64,000 nucleotides of DNA. Origin: Streptomyces adelaidensis (GTDB lineage: Bacteria > Actinomycetota > Actinomycetes > Streptomycetales > Streptomycetaceae). Of the stretch, positions 34,323 to 42,628 are shown one piece after another; within the stretch, counting starts at the first letter, position 1, and each line of letters starts with the position of its first letter. The position numbers and the translations under genes were made by a program. The stretch spans positions 62,001-126,000 of the forward strand of contig NZ_JAEMUX010000005.1 of NCBI RefSeq assembly GCF_016598475.1. The letters run 5' to 3'. The notes beneath the pieces were generated by a model. It searched no databases. It saw only the letters and a list, made by a program, of their open reading frames with translations, and was not told where the DNA came from.

Positions 34323-35299
34323 ACTCCCCCTCCCTTTCGGACTATGCGGATCTGCACAGACAGGTCTCGGCGGACATCGACGCGGAAATAGCGGCCGCTC
34401 TGGAAGGCCTCGGACCTTCGTCCGGAGCCGTACGGAAAGCGCTGTCCGGGCTGCTGGGCCACCAGCAGATGAAATACCCTCTGTCCGTACTCCCGATGCT
34501 CGTGCACGCCGCCGAGACGGGTGCCCCGGGACCGGCCGTTCCCCTGGCGGCCGTACATGTCCTGTGGTGGACCTCCGCGTGCTATCTCGACGACCTGGCC
34601 GACGGGAACGGCGCGCGCATCCCCGACGGACTCGGCGTGGACGAGGCGCTGTTGGCGTCCGTCCTCAGCGGACAGGCCCTGCCCATCAGGATCGTCCAGG
34701 CCCAGCCGGTGCCGGACGCGGTGCGCAACGCCCTCACCGGCGAGATCGTCGACTGCTGGTTCGGCGCGGTGGAGGGCCAGCTGAGAGACCTGCGCGGCGA
34801 CCCGGCGAACGCCTCGCGGGACGCGATCGGCGTCGTCTATCGCCAGAAATCCGGTGCGCCTTTCGGAATGATCACGGCGATGGCCGCGATCCTTTCCGGC
34901 ACCGGTGCCGAACGGACCGGACTGTGGCGTGAATTCGGCGAGGTGTTCGGCATTCTCTGGCAGCTCTTCAACGACCAGGAGGACATTCTCTCCGGCCGCG
35001 ACGAGGATCTGCACAACGGCACGGTGACCCATCTCCTCGCCTGTGCAACGGAGGAAACGCCGCCCGAATCCAGGGCGCACCTGGTGGAACTCGGCGCCGC
35101 CGCACGGAGTTCCGAGCAGGCCCGGGCGGAACTCAGAGCGCTGCTGCTCGCCCCCGCCGTCCTCCGCCGCTTCGAGAAGGACCTCTCCGCGTTCCGCGAC
35201 GACGCGTACCGCGTGCTCGGTGAACTGGGTGGCGACGAGGCGTACTTGCCCGCCCTGCGGAAGCTCGTGGACCAGGCCGCGGGGATGCACCTGACGTAG
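34319..35299 (+). CDS. Polyprenyl synthetase-family protein
   Basis: A 326-residue class I prenyl synthase-like protein. Both aspartate-rich motifs are visible: the first as CYLDDLADG (DDxxD) and the second as FNDQEDI (DDxxD-type, first D replaced by N). The substitution and the spacing resemble small, divergent family members such as ComQ-like enzymes more than ordinary geranylgeranyl synthases. The GTG start overlaps the transferase stop by 4 nt, with GAGG upstream. It may add or make an isoprenoid chain in a pathway shared with its operon partners. A hairpin terminator follows. Catalytic activity is likely but the product is unknown. Confidence 0.82.
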   Translation: MNSPSLSDYADLHRQVSADIDAEIAAALEGLGPSSGAVRKALSGLLGHQQMKYPLSVLPMLVHAAETGAPGPAVPLAAVHVLWWTSACYLDDLADGNGARIPDGLGVDEALLASVLSGQALPIRIVQAQPVPDAVRNALTGEIVDCWFGAVEGQLRDLRGDPANASRDAIGVVYRQKSGAPFGMITAMAAILSGTGAERTGLWREFGEVFGILWQLFNDQEDILSGRDEDLHNGTVTHLLACATEETPPESRAHLVELGAAARSSEQARAELRALLLAPAVLRRFEKDLSAFRDDAYRVLGELGGDEAYLPALRKLVDQAAGMHLT

Positions 35300-35341
35300 G
35301 GGGGACGCACCCGACGTAGAGCCGGGGGCACCCCTCTCCGT

Positions 35342-35376
35342 GACGGTCCGCCGATACCCATCCCCGGCGGACCGTC
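35342..35376. terminator. Hairpin between prenyl synthetase and small ORF
   Basis: A perfect 12-bp stem (35342-35353 with 35365-35376, GACGGTCCGCCG and complement) with an 11-nt loop lies 42 bp after the prenyl synthetase stop and between converging genes, so it may serve both. Confidence 0.65.
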
Positions 35377-35410
35377 GATCCCTTCATCCATTCACGCGGC
35401 GCTCAAGCGC

Positions 35411-35635
35411 TCAAGCCCCCGGGCACCAACTCCGCAGCAGCCGGAAGAACTCCTCCTCGTTGCCCGCGAGCCCGGCCGCCGACAGTGCCTGCTCCGCCTC
35501 GGCGAGCGCGGCGGGCGGCACCACGGGTGGCCGGGGCCCCGGCGGCCCGTCGAAGGCGGCTCGTACGCTTCCCAGCAGCCGCAGATAGGCCTGTACGGCG
35601 GCGCGCTCGCGGTCGGTCAGTACGGCGGTCGGCAT
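35411..35635 (-). CDS. Small hypothetical protein, 74 aa
   Basis: A short acidic-to-neutral helical protein. It has a hydrophilic N-terminus (MPTAVLTDRERAAVQAYLRLL), a proline-rich middle and a helical end (EEEFFRLLRSWCPGA). The ATG at 35635 has GGGGAG 9 nt upstream, which with normal GC-codon bias supports it as real. I do not recognise a family. It is convergent with the prenyl synthetase and divergent from the hydrolase gene. Confidence 0.6.
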   Translation of the reverse strand: MPTAVLTDRERAAVQAYLRLLGSVRAAFDGPPGPRPPVVPPAALAEAEQALSAAGLAGNEEEFFRLLRSWCPGA

Positions 35636-35866
35636 CGAACGGCTCTCCCCTGGTCGGATCGGTGTGACTGCGTGCCCGTCCCGGCCCGCGGGTGGCACAC
35701 CCCCAGCTTGCCGTCCGGCACTGACAATCCCGTTCTCCCGCCCGTGGGTTCGCTCGGTTAGCGGAAGAGAAACGTCCCCGAAACGCCGGGTGGAACAGGC
35801 GCCCTACGCTGGAGTGAAAGTGCTTTCGGCCAGGTGTCCGACAGCCTGGAAAAGGGGAGGCGGCCC

Positions 35867-36910
35867 GTGGCGGACGTCCCGCGCCGACGCCCTCCGCGCG
35901 GCGTTCGGCTGCGCTCGGTGGGCGACGGCGAACTGGAACTCAGGCATCGCGTCGTACACGGCTACCGGCGCGCCTATCGCATGGCAGGCCAGGGCCCGGC
36001 GCTCGTCCTGATCCACGGCATCGGCGACTCCTCGGCGACTTGGGCCGGACTGATCCCCGACCTCGCCCGCACCCACACCGTGATAGCGCCGGACCTGCTC
36101 GGCCACGGCGCCTCCGACAAACCGCGCGCGGACTACTCGGTGGCCGCGTACGCCAACGGGGTGCGCGACCTGCTCACCGCGCTCGGCATCGAGTCCGCCA
36201 CCCTCGTCGGGCATTCGCTCGGCGGCGGCGTCGCCATGCAGTTCGCCTACCAGTTCCCCGAGCGCACCGAGCGGCTGATCCTGGTCAGCGCCGGGGGAGT
36301 GGGCCGCGAGGTCAACCCGGTGCTGCGGGCGGTGTCGCTGCCCGGCGCCGATCTGGTGCTGTCGGCCCTGCGGTTGCCCGGCATGCGGCTCCAAGTGGGC
36401 CTGTTTCTACGGATGATGAAGGTCCTCGACACCGATCTGGGGCAGGACGCCCCCGAGTTGCTCAACCTTGTCGACGCGCTGCCCGACGCGACCTCCCGCA
36501 GCGCCTTCATCCGCACCCTGCGCGCGGTCGTCGACTGGCGCGGCCAGGCGGTGACCATGCTCGACCGCTGCTACCTCACCGAGGGCATGCCCACGATGCT
36601 GATGTGGGGCGACCGGGACAGCGTGGTGCCCGTACGACACGCGTACGGCGCCCATCAGGCCATGCCCGGCAGCCGTCTGGAGATCTTCGAGGGCGCCGGG
36701 CACTTCCCGTTCCACACCGACCCCGCCCGCTTCCTCACCCTGGTCGAGGAGTTCACCCGCACCACGGCCCCCGCCGACTGGAGCCGGGAGCACTGGCGCG
36801 ACCTCCTCGTCGACGGCCGCCCCGGCACGGCCGCCGGCCGACCGGACGACGCCCGCAACCGCGCGCTGGAACGTGACCTGAGAGAGGCCAGCGAGCGCAG
36901 CGCGACCTGA
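35867..36910 (+). CDS. Alpha/beta-fold hydrolase
   Basis: A 347-residue alpha/beta hydrolase. The oxyanion region LIHGIGDSSATW, the nucleophile elbow GHSLGGG, the acid region in WGDRDSVVP and the catalytic histidine in GAGHFPFH are in the expected order. The GTG at 35867 has GGGGAGG 6 nt upstream; a GTG at 35834 is possible. No signal peptide is visible. It is convergent with the FAD-monooxygenase gene 25 bp away. Esterase or lactonase activity is likely, with the substrate unknown. Confidence 0.88.
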   Translation: MADVPRRRPPRGVRLRSVGDGELELRHRVVHGYRRAYRMAGQGPALVLIHGIGDSSATWAGLIPDLARTHTVIAPDLLGHGASDKPRADYSVAAYANGVRDLLTALGIESATLVGHSLGGGVAMQFAYQFPERTERLILVSAGGVGREVNPVLRAVSLPGADLVLSALRLPGMRLQVGLFLRMMKVLDTDLGQDAPELLNLVDALPDATSRSAFIRTLRAVVDWRGQAVTMLDRCYLTEGMPTMLMWGDRDSVVPVRHAYGAHQAMPGSRLEIFEGAGHFPFHTDPARFLTLVEEFTRTTAPADWSREHWRDLLVDGRPGTAAGRPDDARNRALERDLREASERSAT

Positions 36911-36935
36911 GGGCGGCCGCCGCCGCGCAGGGCCG

Positions 36936-38363
36936 CTAGCTCGGTGACCCACCCAGCACGGTCTCCCGCTCCCGGTCCGTCAGTGGTGGTTCCGCCGGTG
37001 GGGTTTTGACCGGGCCGCGCAGCACGGCGAGGACGACCTCCGGTCGTACGAGGGCGCCGACCGGTTCGGAGAGGGTGATGACGCCGAGGTAGGCCTTGAA
37101 GACAAGAGGGCGGCCGAGCGCGGTCTTGATCAGCCGCTCCACATAGCGGCCGAACAGCTTCTGCATGGCGTTCGGCCGCTTGCCTATCGCCTCGGGATAG
37201 CGGATGTCCGCCCCGGTGGCCAGCTCCCAGGCGAGGTTCACCGGCACCGCCACGGCCTTCTGGATCCGGCGCGCGAGGCCCGGCGCCGCGAGGCCGTGCG
37301 CGGCGACCCGCTCGCGCAGCGCGAGGGCGCCCTGGGCGGCGACCGACATGCCGTGGCCGTATATCGGGTTGTACGTGGCGACCGAGTCGCCGATCGCGGC
37401 GAACCCGTCGGGCCAGCCGGACACCTTCTCGAAGAAGCGCCGCCGGTTGATCGTGCTGCGGGTGAGCACGACGTCCGTCAGGGGCTCCGCGCGGGAGATC
37501 AGCTCGCCGACGACCGGGTGCCGGACATTGCGCGCGAACTCCTCGAACCGCTCGGCGTCGGCGGTCGGCTGGCCCCCTCGGGTGCCCGACAGCGTCACCA
37601 GCCAGCGCCCGTCCTCGACGGGCACGAGGGTCGCGCTCCGCCCCGGCACCGGCTGTGCCGCGTCCGGCTGCACATTGACCACCGGGTACTCCTCGGTGCC
37701 CTCGGGCGCCCGGAAGATCCGGCTGGCGTACACGAGCCCCGAGTCCACCTCCTCCATCGGCGCCGGCGCGACCCCGAGCGTGTCCAGCCAAGCGGTGCCC
37801 CGCGAACCACGGCCCGAGGCGTCCACCACCAGGTCGGCTGCGAGCACCCGTTCCTCGCCCTCGGCGGGCCGGACCCGTACCCCGCTCACCCGGGAGGCGT
37901 CGCCGTCCAGGCCCAGGATCTCGGTGCGGTCGAGCACGGTGACCCCGGGCCCGGCGAGGAGCCGGGCTCGGACGACCGACTCCAGGAGATCGCGGCTGCA
38001 CGCGATCATGAACTCCATCTCCGGCCAGCGCCGCACCCAGCCCTGGGCCGACAACGACACCAGACCGGTCGGCAGCGGGATGCGCCGCGCCCCGGCCGCC
38101 AGCCAGGCCTCCGTGACGCCCGGCAGCAGCTCCTCCATGGCCCGGGCGCCGCCGGACCACAGCAGATGGGCGTGGCGGGCCTGTGGCACGCCCTTGCGGG
38201 GCTCAGGCCCCTCGGGCAGCGCGTCGCGCTCGACGACGGTGACCTCGGCGTGCTCGCGCAGCGCGGCGGCGGCCAGCAGGCCGGCCAGTCCCGCGCCGAC
38301 GACGACGGCGCGCCGGACGGTCGTGACCGAGGTGTCGCGTGGGCCTCTAACGGGTTCGCTCAT
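36936..38363 (-). CDS. FAD-dependent monooxygenase / oxidoreductase
   Basis: A 475-residue flavoprotein of the aromatic hydroxylase type. The dinucleotide loop VVGAGLAGLLAAAAL is at the N-terminus, a second FAD contact is GDSVATYNPIYGHGMS, and the KGVPQARHAH region is typical of a Streptomyces subfamily. The ATG at 38363 lies inside the end of the preceding gene (17-nt overlap), so translation is coupled. It is the last gene of the XRE-ImmA-MAB_1171c operon. The flavin domain is certain; the substrate is not known. Confidence 0.85.
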   Translation of the reverse strand: MSEPVRGPRDTSVTTVRRAVVVGAGLAGLLAAAALREHAEVTVVERDALPEGPEPRKGVPQARHAHLLWSGGARAMEELLPGVTEAWLAAGARRIPLPTGLVSLSAQGWVRRWPEMEFMIACSRDLLESVVRARLLAGPGVTVLDRTEILGLDGDASRVSGVRVRPAEGEERVLAADLVVDASGRGSRGTAWLDTLGVAPAPMEEVDSGLVYASRIFRAPEGTEEYPVVNVQPDAAQPVPGRSATLVPVEDGRWLVTLSGTRGGQPTADAERFEEFARNVRHPVVGELISRAEPLTDVVLTRSTINRRRFFEKVSGWPDGFAAIGDSVATYNPIYGHGMSVAAQGALALRERVAAHGLAAPGLARRIQKAVAVPVNLAWELATGADIRYPEAIGKRPNAMQKLFGRYVERLIKTALGRPLVFKAYLGVITLSEPVGALVRPEVVLAVLRGPVKTPPAEPPLTDRERETVLGGSPS

Positions 38364-39555
38364 GGAAGTCGCTCTCTGACCTGGTCGCGGTGGCCCATTC
38401 ACGGGCGGCCGCTACAACGGGTGACTGACGCAGGGCGATGGACATCCGTACGAGGTCACGGGGGTTCGCGGCCGACGGGGCGGGCGCGTCGGACGTCGCC
38501 GAGCCGATGACCCGGCCCTCCGGGTCGTCCGCCCGGGCCCGTACCGCCGCCGTCACCATCGCCGCGTCCGCCTCGGCCCGCGCCTGGACGGCCTCGGAGC
38601 CCGCCGCGAGGGCCGCCTCGTACGCCCTGGCACGCACCTCGGAGTCGAAGTACGGGTACAGACTGAGCATGCCGTCGTGGATGTCGGACTCCCGCTGCGT
38701 CATCTGCAGCTGGGCGGGCGCCCACCAGGAGATCCGTACCTCGTGACCGGCCTGGGCCCAGACCGGCCGCAGCTCCCGCCACAGCGGGCCGAGCCTGCGG
38801 TACGTGGACCAGGTCGTCCAGGAGTCGCCGATGCGCTGTCCGGCCAGTGGCAGACAGAAGCCGAGGGCGCTGACCTGCGCGCCGACCGAGGCCAGCAGGG
38901 GGGCCAGGTAGGTGCTCAGTTCGTCCAGGTCGCCGCCCTGCCAGCGGGCGACCACGGCGACCAGCTTGACCGCCGCGAACGGGACGTTGACGAGGAAGCC
39001 GAACGCGATGATCAGCAGCCCGGCGCGCAGCAGCCCGCGCACCTGGAGCGCCCAGCGCCAGCACATGACGTTCATGGCGACGCCCGCGACGGTGAACGCG
39101 ATCAGGTACAGCACGATCATCTCGCGCAGGAACCGGGTGTTGGCGTAGTACGTGTCGAAGTCCCGCACCCGCTGCACCGGGGCCTCGCCGAGCACGAACA
39201 GCACCACGATCGCCGCGCACACCGCGCCGTACCCGGCGATCCAGCGGCGGGAGAGACGGCGGGTCGTCTCGGGCGGGCCGCCGCGCCAGTTGATGATCAG
39301 CACCAGGCAGGAGCCGCTGAAGGCGCTCAGCAGGATGTAGACGAGGGCGGCCGAGATGTTGGTGATGCCGGTGACGCGGTTGATCTCGGTGATCGTCGGC
39401 GGCGCGGCGAAGCAGAAGACCAGGGTGGACAGCGTCATCAGCGCGCACACGGACCTGATCAGGGGGTCGCCCCAGCTCCGCAGCAGCGCGGGCGTCTTGA
39501 GGGCGAGGGCGATCGCCATCGCGACCGCCGGGAGGTAGTAGCTGGACCCGTCCAT
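38347..39555 (-). CDS. MAB_1171c-family membrane protein
   Basis: A 402-residue protein with seven hydrophobic helices in the first 240 residues, then a soluble C-terminal domain (LWRELRPVWAQAG, HDGMLSLYPYFD). This two-part layout and the motif wording match the actinobacterial MAB_1171c putative transporter family, which is often found next to XRE and ImmA/IrrE genes. The ATG at 39555 is 21 bp after the peptidase gene. Its function is unproven; a membrane sensor or exporter for a signal handled by the neighbouring oxidase and regulator is possible. Confidence 0.8.
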   Translation of the reverse strand: MDGSSYYLPAVAMAIALALKTPALLRSWGDPLIRSVCALMTLSTLVFCFAAPPTITEINRVTGITNISAALVYILLSAFSGSCLVLIINWRGGPPETTRRLSRRWIAGYGAVCAAIVVLFVLGEAPVQRVRDFDTYYANTRFLREMIVLYLIAFTVAGVAMNVMCWRWALQVRGLLRAGLLIIAFGFLVNVPFAAVKLVAVVARWQGGDLDELSTYLAPLLASVGAQVSALGFCLPLAGQRIGDSWTTWSTYRRLGPLWRELRPVWAQAGHEVRISWWAPAQLQMTQRESDIHDGMLSLYPYFDSEVRARAYEAALAAGSEAVQARAEADAAMVTAAVRARADDPEGRVIGSATSDAPAPSAANPRDLVRMSIALRQSPVVAAAREWATATRSESDFHERTR

Positions 39556-39576
39556 GTCCTGGTCGTCGCCGGCCGC

Positions 39577-40125
39577 TCAGCCCTGCGGTCCGCGGTAGCC
39601 CAGCGAGGCCCCGATGCGGCCGGCCAGGTGATCGCGGCGTACGGGCCCGCGCAGCGCGGAACCGGCGAGCCAGGTACGGCACTTGCTGGCCAGCAGCAGT
39701 CCGAAGCTCTCGGCGTCCTGCTCGTCCGCCAGGTCGAACCGGGTTCGGGCGGCGACCTTCAGCACGGTCGCGCCCAGGTCGGCGTCCGGGTTCGATAAGC
39801 GCGCGGCGACCGCGGCACCCTCCAGGTGGTGGCCGCAGTGCCCGGCCTGCATGTGCCACAGCTCATGGCCGAGGATCACCAACTGGTGGTCGGGGGCGGT
39901 GCGTTCCTCGATGACGACCAGGTCCTGTTCGACCATGTCCAGCCACAGCCCGCTGGCCGTGCCCGGCGGGAACGCGGCTGTGCGGTAGTGGACGGGGCGG
40001 CCGCGGCGTCTGCTCATGGCGTCGCACAGGGCGCTGTAGAGGTCGGCGGGGTCCGCCGGCGCCGGCAGCGTGAGTTCGCCCACCAGCTCGCCGCACAGGC
40101 GGCGCATTTCCTTTCCGATGCCCAC
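39577..40125 (-). CDS. ImmA/IrrE-type metalloendopeptidase-like protein
   Basis: A 182-residue protein with the zinc-peptidase motif HELWH in LVILGHELWHMQAGHC (about residues 91-106). Proteins of this family cleave or bind XRE-type repressors. The GTG at 40125 has GGGGAG 4 nt upstream, and the gene lies 13 bp after the XRE gene, so the pair is co-expressed. An internal ATG six codons in is an alternative start. The pairing suggests that this peptidase removes the XRE repressor in response to a signal. Confidence 0.82.
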   Translation of the reverse strand: MGIGKEMRRLCGELVGELTLPAPADPADLYSALCDAMSRRRGRPVHYRTAAFPPGTASGLWLDMVEQDLVVIEERTAPDHQLVILGHELWHMQAGHCGHHLEGAAVAARLSNPDADLGATVLKVAARTRFDLADEQDAESFGLLLASKCRTWLAGSALRGPVRRDHLAGRIGASLGYRGPQG

Positions 40126-40138
40126 AGATCTCCCCCGG

Positions 40139-40795
40139 TCAGGACTCGGGCCGCTTGACGCTCTCCAGCAGCATGTCCAGCCACTCCGCGACCTTGTCGC
40201 GGTGCTGGTCGCTGGGCAGCTGGGCCGCCCGCCAGGCGATGGAGCGCACACCGTGGTTCTGCAGCAGCCGCTGCAGCGGGTCGTCGGCGGCCTCGGCCGC
40301 CGCACGCTCACGGTCGGCGAGCTGCTGGAGAAGCTCCTGCTCGGTGCGCATCAGGGCGCTCGCCAGTGCCTCGGGATCCTCGGCGGTGAGGAAACCGGCG
40401 TGCACTCTGAAGAAGCGCTGGATGGCGTCGCAGTGCTCCATCGTGGGCCGCCGGTCACCGTTGATCAGGGCACCCGCCTGCTGGCGCGACATGCCCGCGC
40501 CGTCGGCGATCTCCTGCTGCGTGTACTTGCGGCCGCCCGGCTTGAGCCGGGTGCGGCGCAGCAGGCCCAGGCGCTGCAGAAAGCGGGCCTGGACGTCCGG
40601 CTCACCGGCGCGCTGCCCGCTCAGCAGGGCCTTCACCACCGCTTCCGGCACACCGGACGCGACCGAGAGCCGCCGTGTGTCGAAGACCTCCGAGTGCGCC
40701 ACGCGCAGCTTGTCCGCCAGCGCGGTGACACGGGCCACGACGGCCGGCAGCAGAACCGTCGCCGCGGCGTCCGGAACCTCGAAGCCATCCGTCAC
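40139..40795 (-). CDS. XRE-family helix-turn-helix regulator
   Basis: A 218-residue regulator. The DNA-binding domain lies in the middle (YTQQEIADGAGMSRQQAGALINGDRRPTM..., about residues 90-115). An N-terminal segment of about 80 residues precedes it and a helical C-terminus follows. The GTG at 40795 has AGGAG 8 nt upstream. It heads the leftward operon with the ImmA/IrrE gene and is divergent, across 276 bp, from an orphan MmyB-like ligand-binding gene. It probably controls its own operon. Confidence 0.83.
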   Translation of the reverse strand: MTDGFEVPDAAATVLLPAVVARVTALADKLRVAHSEVFDTRRLSVASGVPEAVVKALLSGQRAGEPDVQARFLQRLGLLRRTRLKPGGRKYTQQEIADGAGMSRQQAGALINGDRRPTMEHCDAIQRFFRVHAGFLTAEDPEALASALMRTEQELLQQLADRERAAAEAADDPLQRLLQNHGVRSIAWRAAQLPSDQHRDKVAEWLDMLLESVKRPES

Positions 40796-41071
40796 CGACA
40801 GGTCTCCTAGGTCTCTCTCAGGCCAATTTCGCGGTACTGCGGAATCCGTGGATCCAAGCCTGGCGCGAGACCGCTGGTCCCGGCAAGTACACCGTGAACT
40901 GCGGAGAGACTAGCGGTTCCGCCGAACTCACAGCCAGGCCTCGCCACAACTGTGGCGAGATTCAGCCGTCAACCGACGCCAAATGCCACGATAGTTGACA
41001 CGACTCCGCCCGGGGCAGCAGGATCAAGGCGCCGCGAGAAGGCCGCATAGGGCAAGAGGGGTGACCTCCCG

Positions 41072-41755
41072 ATGGCACATCAGGCAGGAGGGCGGCGGTC
41101 CGCGCCGCAGCCCGTCCCCGACAGTCTCGAAGCCCAGAAAGCGCAGGCCTACCTCCAGGACTACTCCGCGCTGCTGGAGTCCGTCCCGTTCCCGTCCGTC
41201 GTCCTCGACCACCGCTGGGACGTCGTCCTGGCCAACTCCGCGTTCGAGGCCCTCTTCAGCCGCGTGGGACCGCACCCGACCGCCATGCCGGGCGACAACT
41301 TCCTCCGCTTCGTGCTCTTCCACCCCGACGCCGCCACGGTCCTCGGCGAACACGAGTCCAGCTGGTGCCTGCCGATGCTCGCCCACTTCGCCGCCGCCGT
41401 GGAGCGCCACGGGCAGGACCGGGGCCTGCAGTCCATCCGCCGGGACATCGCCCAGGACCCCATCATGGAGGCCGCCTACCGCTACGGCCTCCCGCACTGG
41501 CTGCGCACGGTCGGCCCCGACGCCGTCCAGCACGACGGCGCCGTACGCCCCCTGGTGCACCCGCACCCGCGCTGGGGCGCCACCGACTGCCGGGTCGTCG
41601 GCGAGACCCCCGACACCCTCCAGGACATGGGCTACACCCGGATGACCCTCGTCCTGCGCGAGGTGGGCCGTGCGTCCGAGCCCGCGCGCAGGCCGCGCCG
41701 CCCCCGGCGGACCACGCCGGGCCACCTCAGCGTGGTGCCCTCACCCGACAGGTGA
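41072..41755 (+). CDS. Orphan MmyB-like (PAS-type) ligand-binding protein without DNA-binding domain
   Basis: A 227-residue protein whose core (about residues 30-195) matches the ligand-binding domain of MmyB-like regulators: YSALLESVPFPSVVLDHRWD, ANSAFEALF, NFLRFVLFHP and the long helical section to MTLVLRE. The usual N-terminal XRE helix-turn-helix is absent; only about 28 residues precede the domain. The C-terminus is a basic Arg-Pro tail. It is divergent from the XRE gene. A regulator split into separate DNA-binding and sensing proteins, or an antagonist, are both possible. Confidence 0.78.
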   Translation: MAHQAGGRRSAPQPVPDSLEAQKAQAYLQDYSALLESVPFPSVVLDHRWDVVLANSAFEALFSRVGPHPTAMPGDNFLRFVLFHPDAATVLGEHESSWCLPMLAHFAAAVERHGQDRGLQSIRRDIAQDPIMEAAYRYGLPHWLRTVGPDAVQHDGAVRPLVHPHPRWGATDCRVVGETPDTLQDMGYTRMTLVLREVGRASEPARRPRRPRRTTPGHLSVVPSPDR

Positions 41756-41763
41756 GACGCACC

Positions 41764-41806
41764 CCTCCGGTGCCGCCGGCGTTCAGGTCGCCGACGGCAC
41801 CGGAGG
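41764..41806. terminator. Hairpin between converging genes
   Basis: A perfect 12-bp stem (41764-41775 with 41795-41806, CCTCCGGTGCCG and complement) around a 19-nt loop lies between the MmyB-like gene and the ABC ATPase gene and can serve both. Confidence 0.6.
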
Positions 41807-41826
41807 ACAATGCCACCGCCTCCGGC

Positions 41827-42615
41827 TCACGACTCCCCCTTGTCGAGGGGTACACGCGGTCCGTCCACGGGCACGCCCCGCTTAGCCGCCTGGATCTGCT
41901 CGTACACATGTGTCCGCAGCTCCGCGAAGCGCGGGGCCACCCGGGTGTGCAACTGATCACGCTCGGCCGGCAGGTCGACCTTCAGCTGCTCCTGTACGAC
42001 GGTGGGGGAGGCGGAGAGGACCAGGACCCGCTCGCCGAGGTAGACGGCCTCGTCGATGTCGTGGGTGACGAAGAGGATCGTCATGCCGCGCTCCCGCCAC
42101 AGCCTGCGCACGAGGTCCTCCAGATCGGCGCGGGTCTGGGCGTCGACCGCCGCGAACGGCTCGTCCATCAGCAGGACGTCCGGCTCGTACGCGAGCGCGC
42201 GGGCGATCGCGACCCGCTGCTGCATACCGCCGGACAACTGCCAGGGGTAGGCGCCCGCCGCGTCGGAGAGGCCGACCGAGGCGAGCGCGTCGTCGACCAG
42301 CTCGCGCCGCCGTGCCCTGGTCAACCGCTTCTGTCTGAGCGGGAGTTCGACATTGTCGCGGACCCGCATCCACGGGAAGAGGCTGCGTCCGTACTCCTGG
42401 AAGACGACGGCCATGCCCGGTGGCGGCCCGCTCATCGGCCGCCCCTCCAGGAGGACTTCGCCGGCCGTCGGGTTCAGCAGCCCGGCCACGCACTTCAGCA
42501 GGGTCGTCTTGCCGCAGCCCGACGGGCCCACCAGACAGACGAGTTCACCCGCCTCGACGGTGAAGGTGAGGTCCCGCACCGTCCTAGCGTGCGCGGAGCG
42601 CACCCATGTGCGCAC
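41827..42615 (-). CDS. ABC transporter ATP-binding protein (SsuB/TauB-like), 5' end truncated
   Basis: Walker A (VGPSGCGKTT), Q-loop (VVFQEYGRSLFPWM), signature (LSGGMQQR), Walker B (VLLMDEPFAAVD) and H-loop (FVTHDIDEA) are all intact, as in nitrate/sulfonate/taurine importers. However, the first beta-strands that normally open an ABC domain are missing. The frame upstream of VRDLTFTV has no good start and runs into the divergent IclR gene. Starts at 42615, 42603 or 42579 (all GTG) are possible, none with a proper ribosome site. No permease or binding protein is adjacent. It may be a decayed remnant whose 5' half was replaced by the IclR unit. Confidence 0.7.
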   Translation of the reverse strand: MRTWVRSAHARTVRDLTFTVEAGELVCLVGPSGCGKTTLLKCVAGLLNPTAGEVLLEGRPMSGPPPGMAVVFQEYGRSLFPWMRVRDNVELPLRQKRLTRARRRELVDDALASVGLSDAAGAYPWQLSGGMQQRVAIARALAYEPDVLLMDEPFAAVDAQTRADLEDLVRRLWRERGMTILFVTHDIDEAVYLGERVLVLSASPTVVQEQLKVDLPAERDQLHTRVAPRFAELRTHVYEQIQAAKRGVPVDGPRVPLDKGES

Positions 42616-42616
42616 A
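42589..42616. promoter_or_regulatory. Clustered GTGCGC palindromes, candidate IclR operator
   Basis: GTGCGC-GGA-GCGCAC (42589-42603) and the perfect palindrome TGTGCGCACA (42607-42616) lie side by side just before the IclR ribosome site (GGAGG at 42619). IclR proteins commonly repress themselves from such a position; the sites also cover the possible starts of the divergent ABC gene. Confidence 0.5.
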
Positions 42617-42628
42617 GTGGAGGCGGCG

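Noticed and set aside
36655..38160. Long leftward frame overlapping the FAD enzyme
   Set aside because: Shadow of the FAD gene in another frame; composition is Arg/Gly/Ala only.
40973..41005. GTCAAC...GTTGAC inverted repeat between the XRE and MmyB-like genes as an operator
   Set aside because: Arms are only 6 bp with a long spacer; too weak to list as a site.
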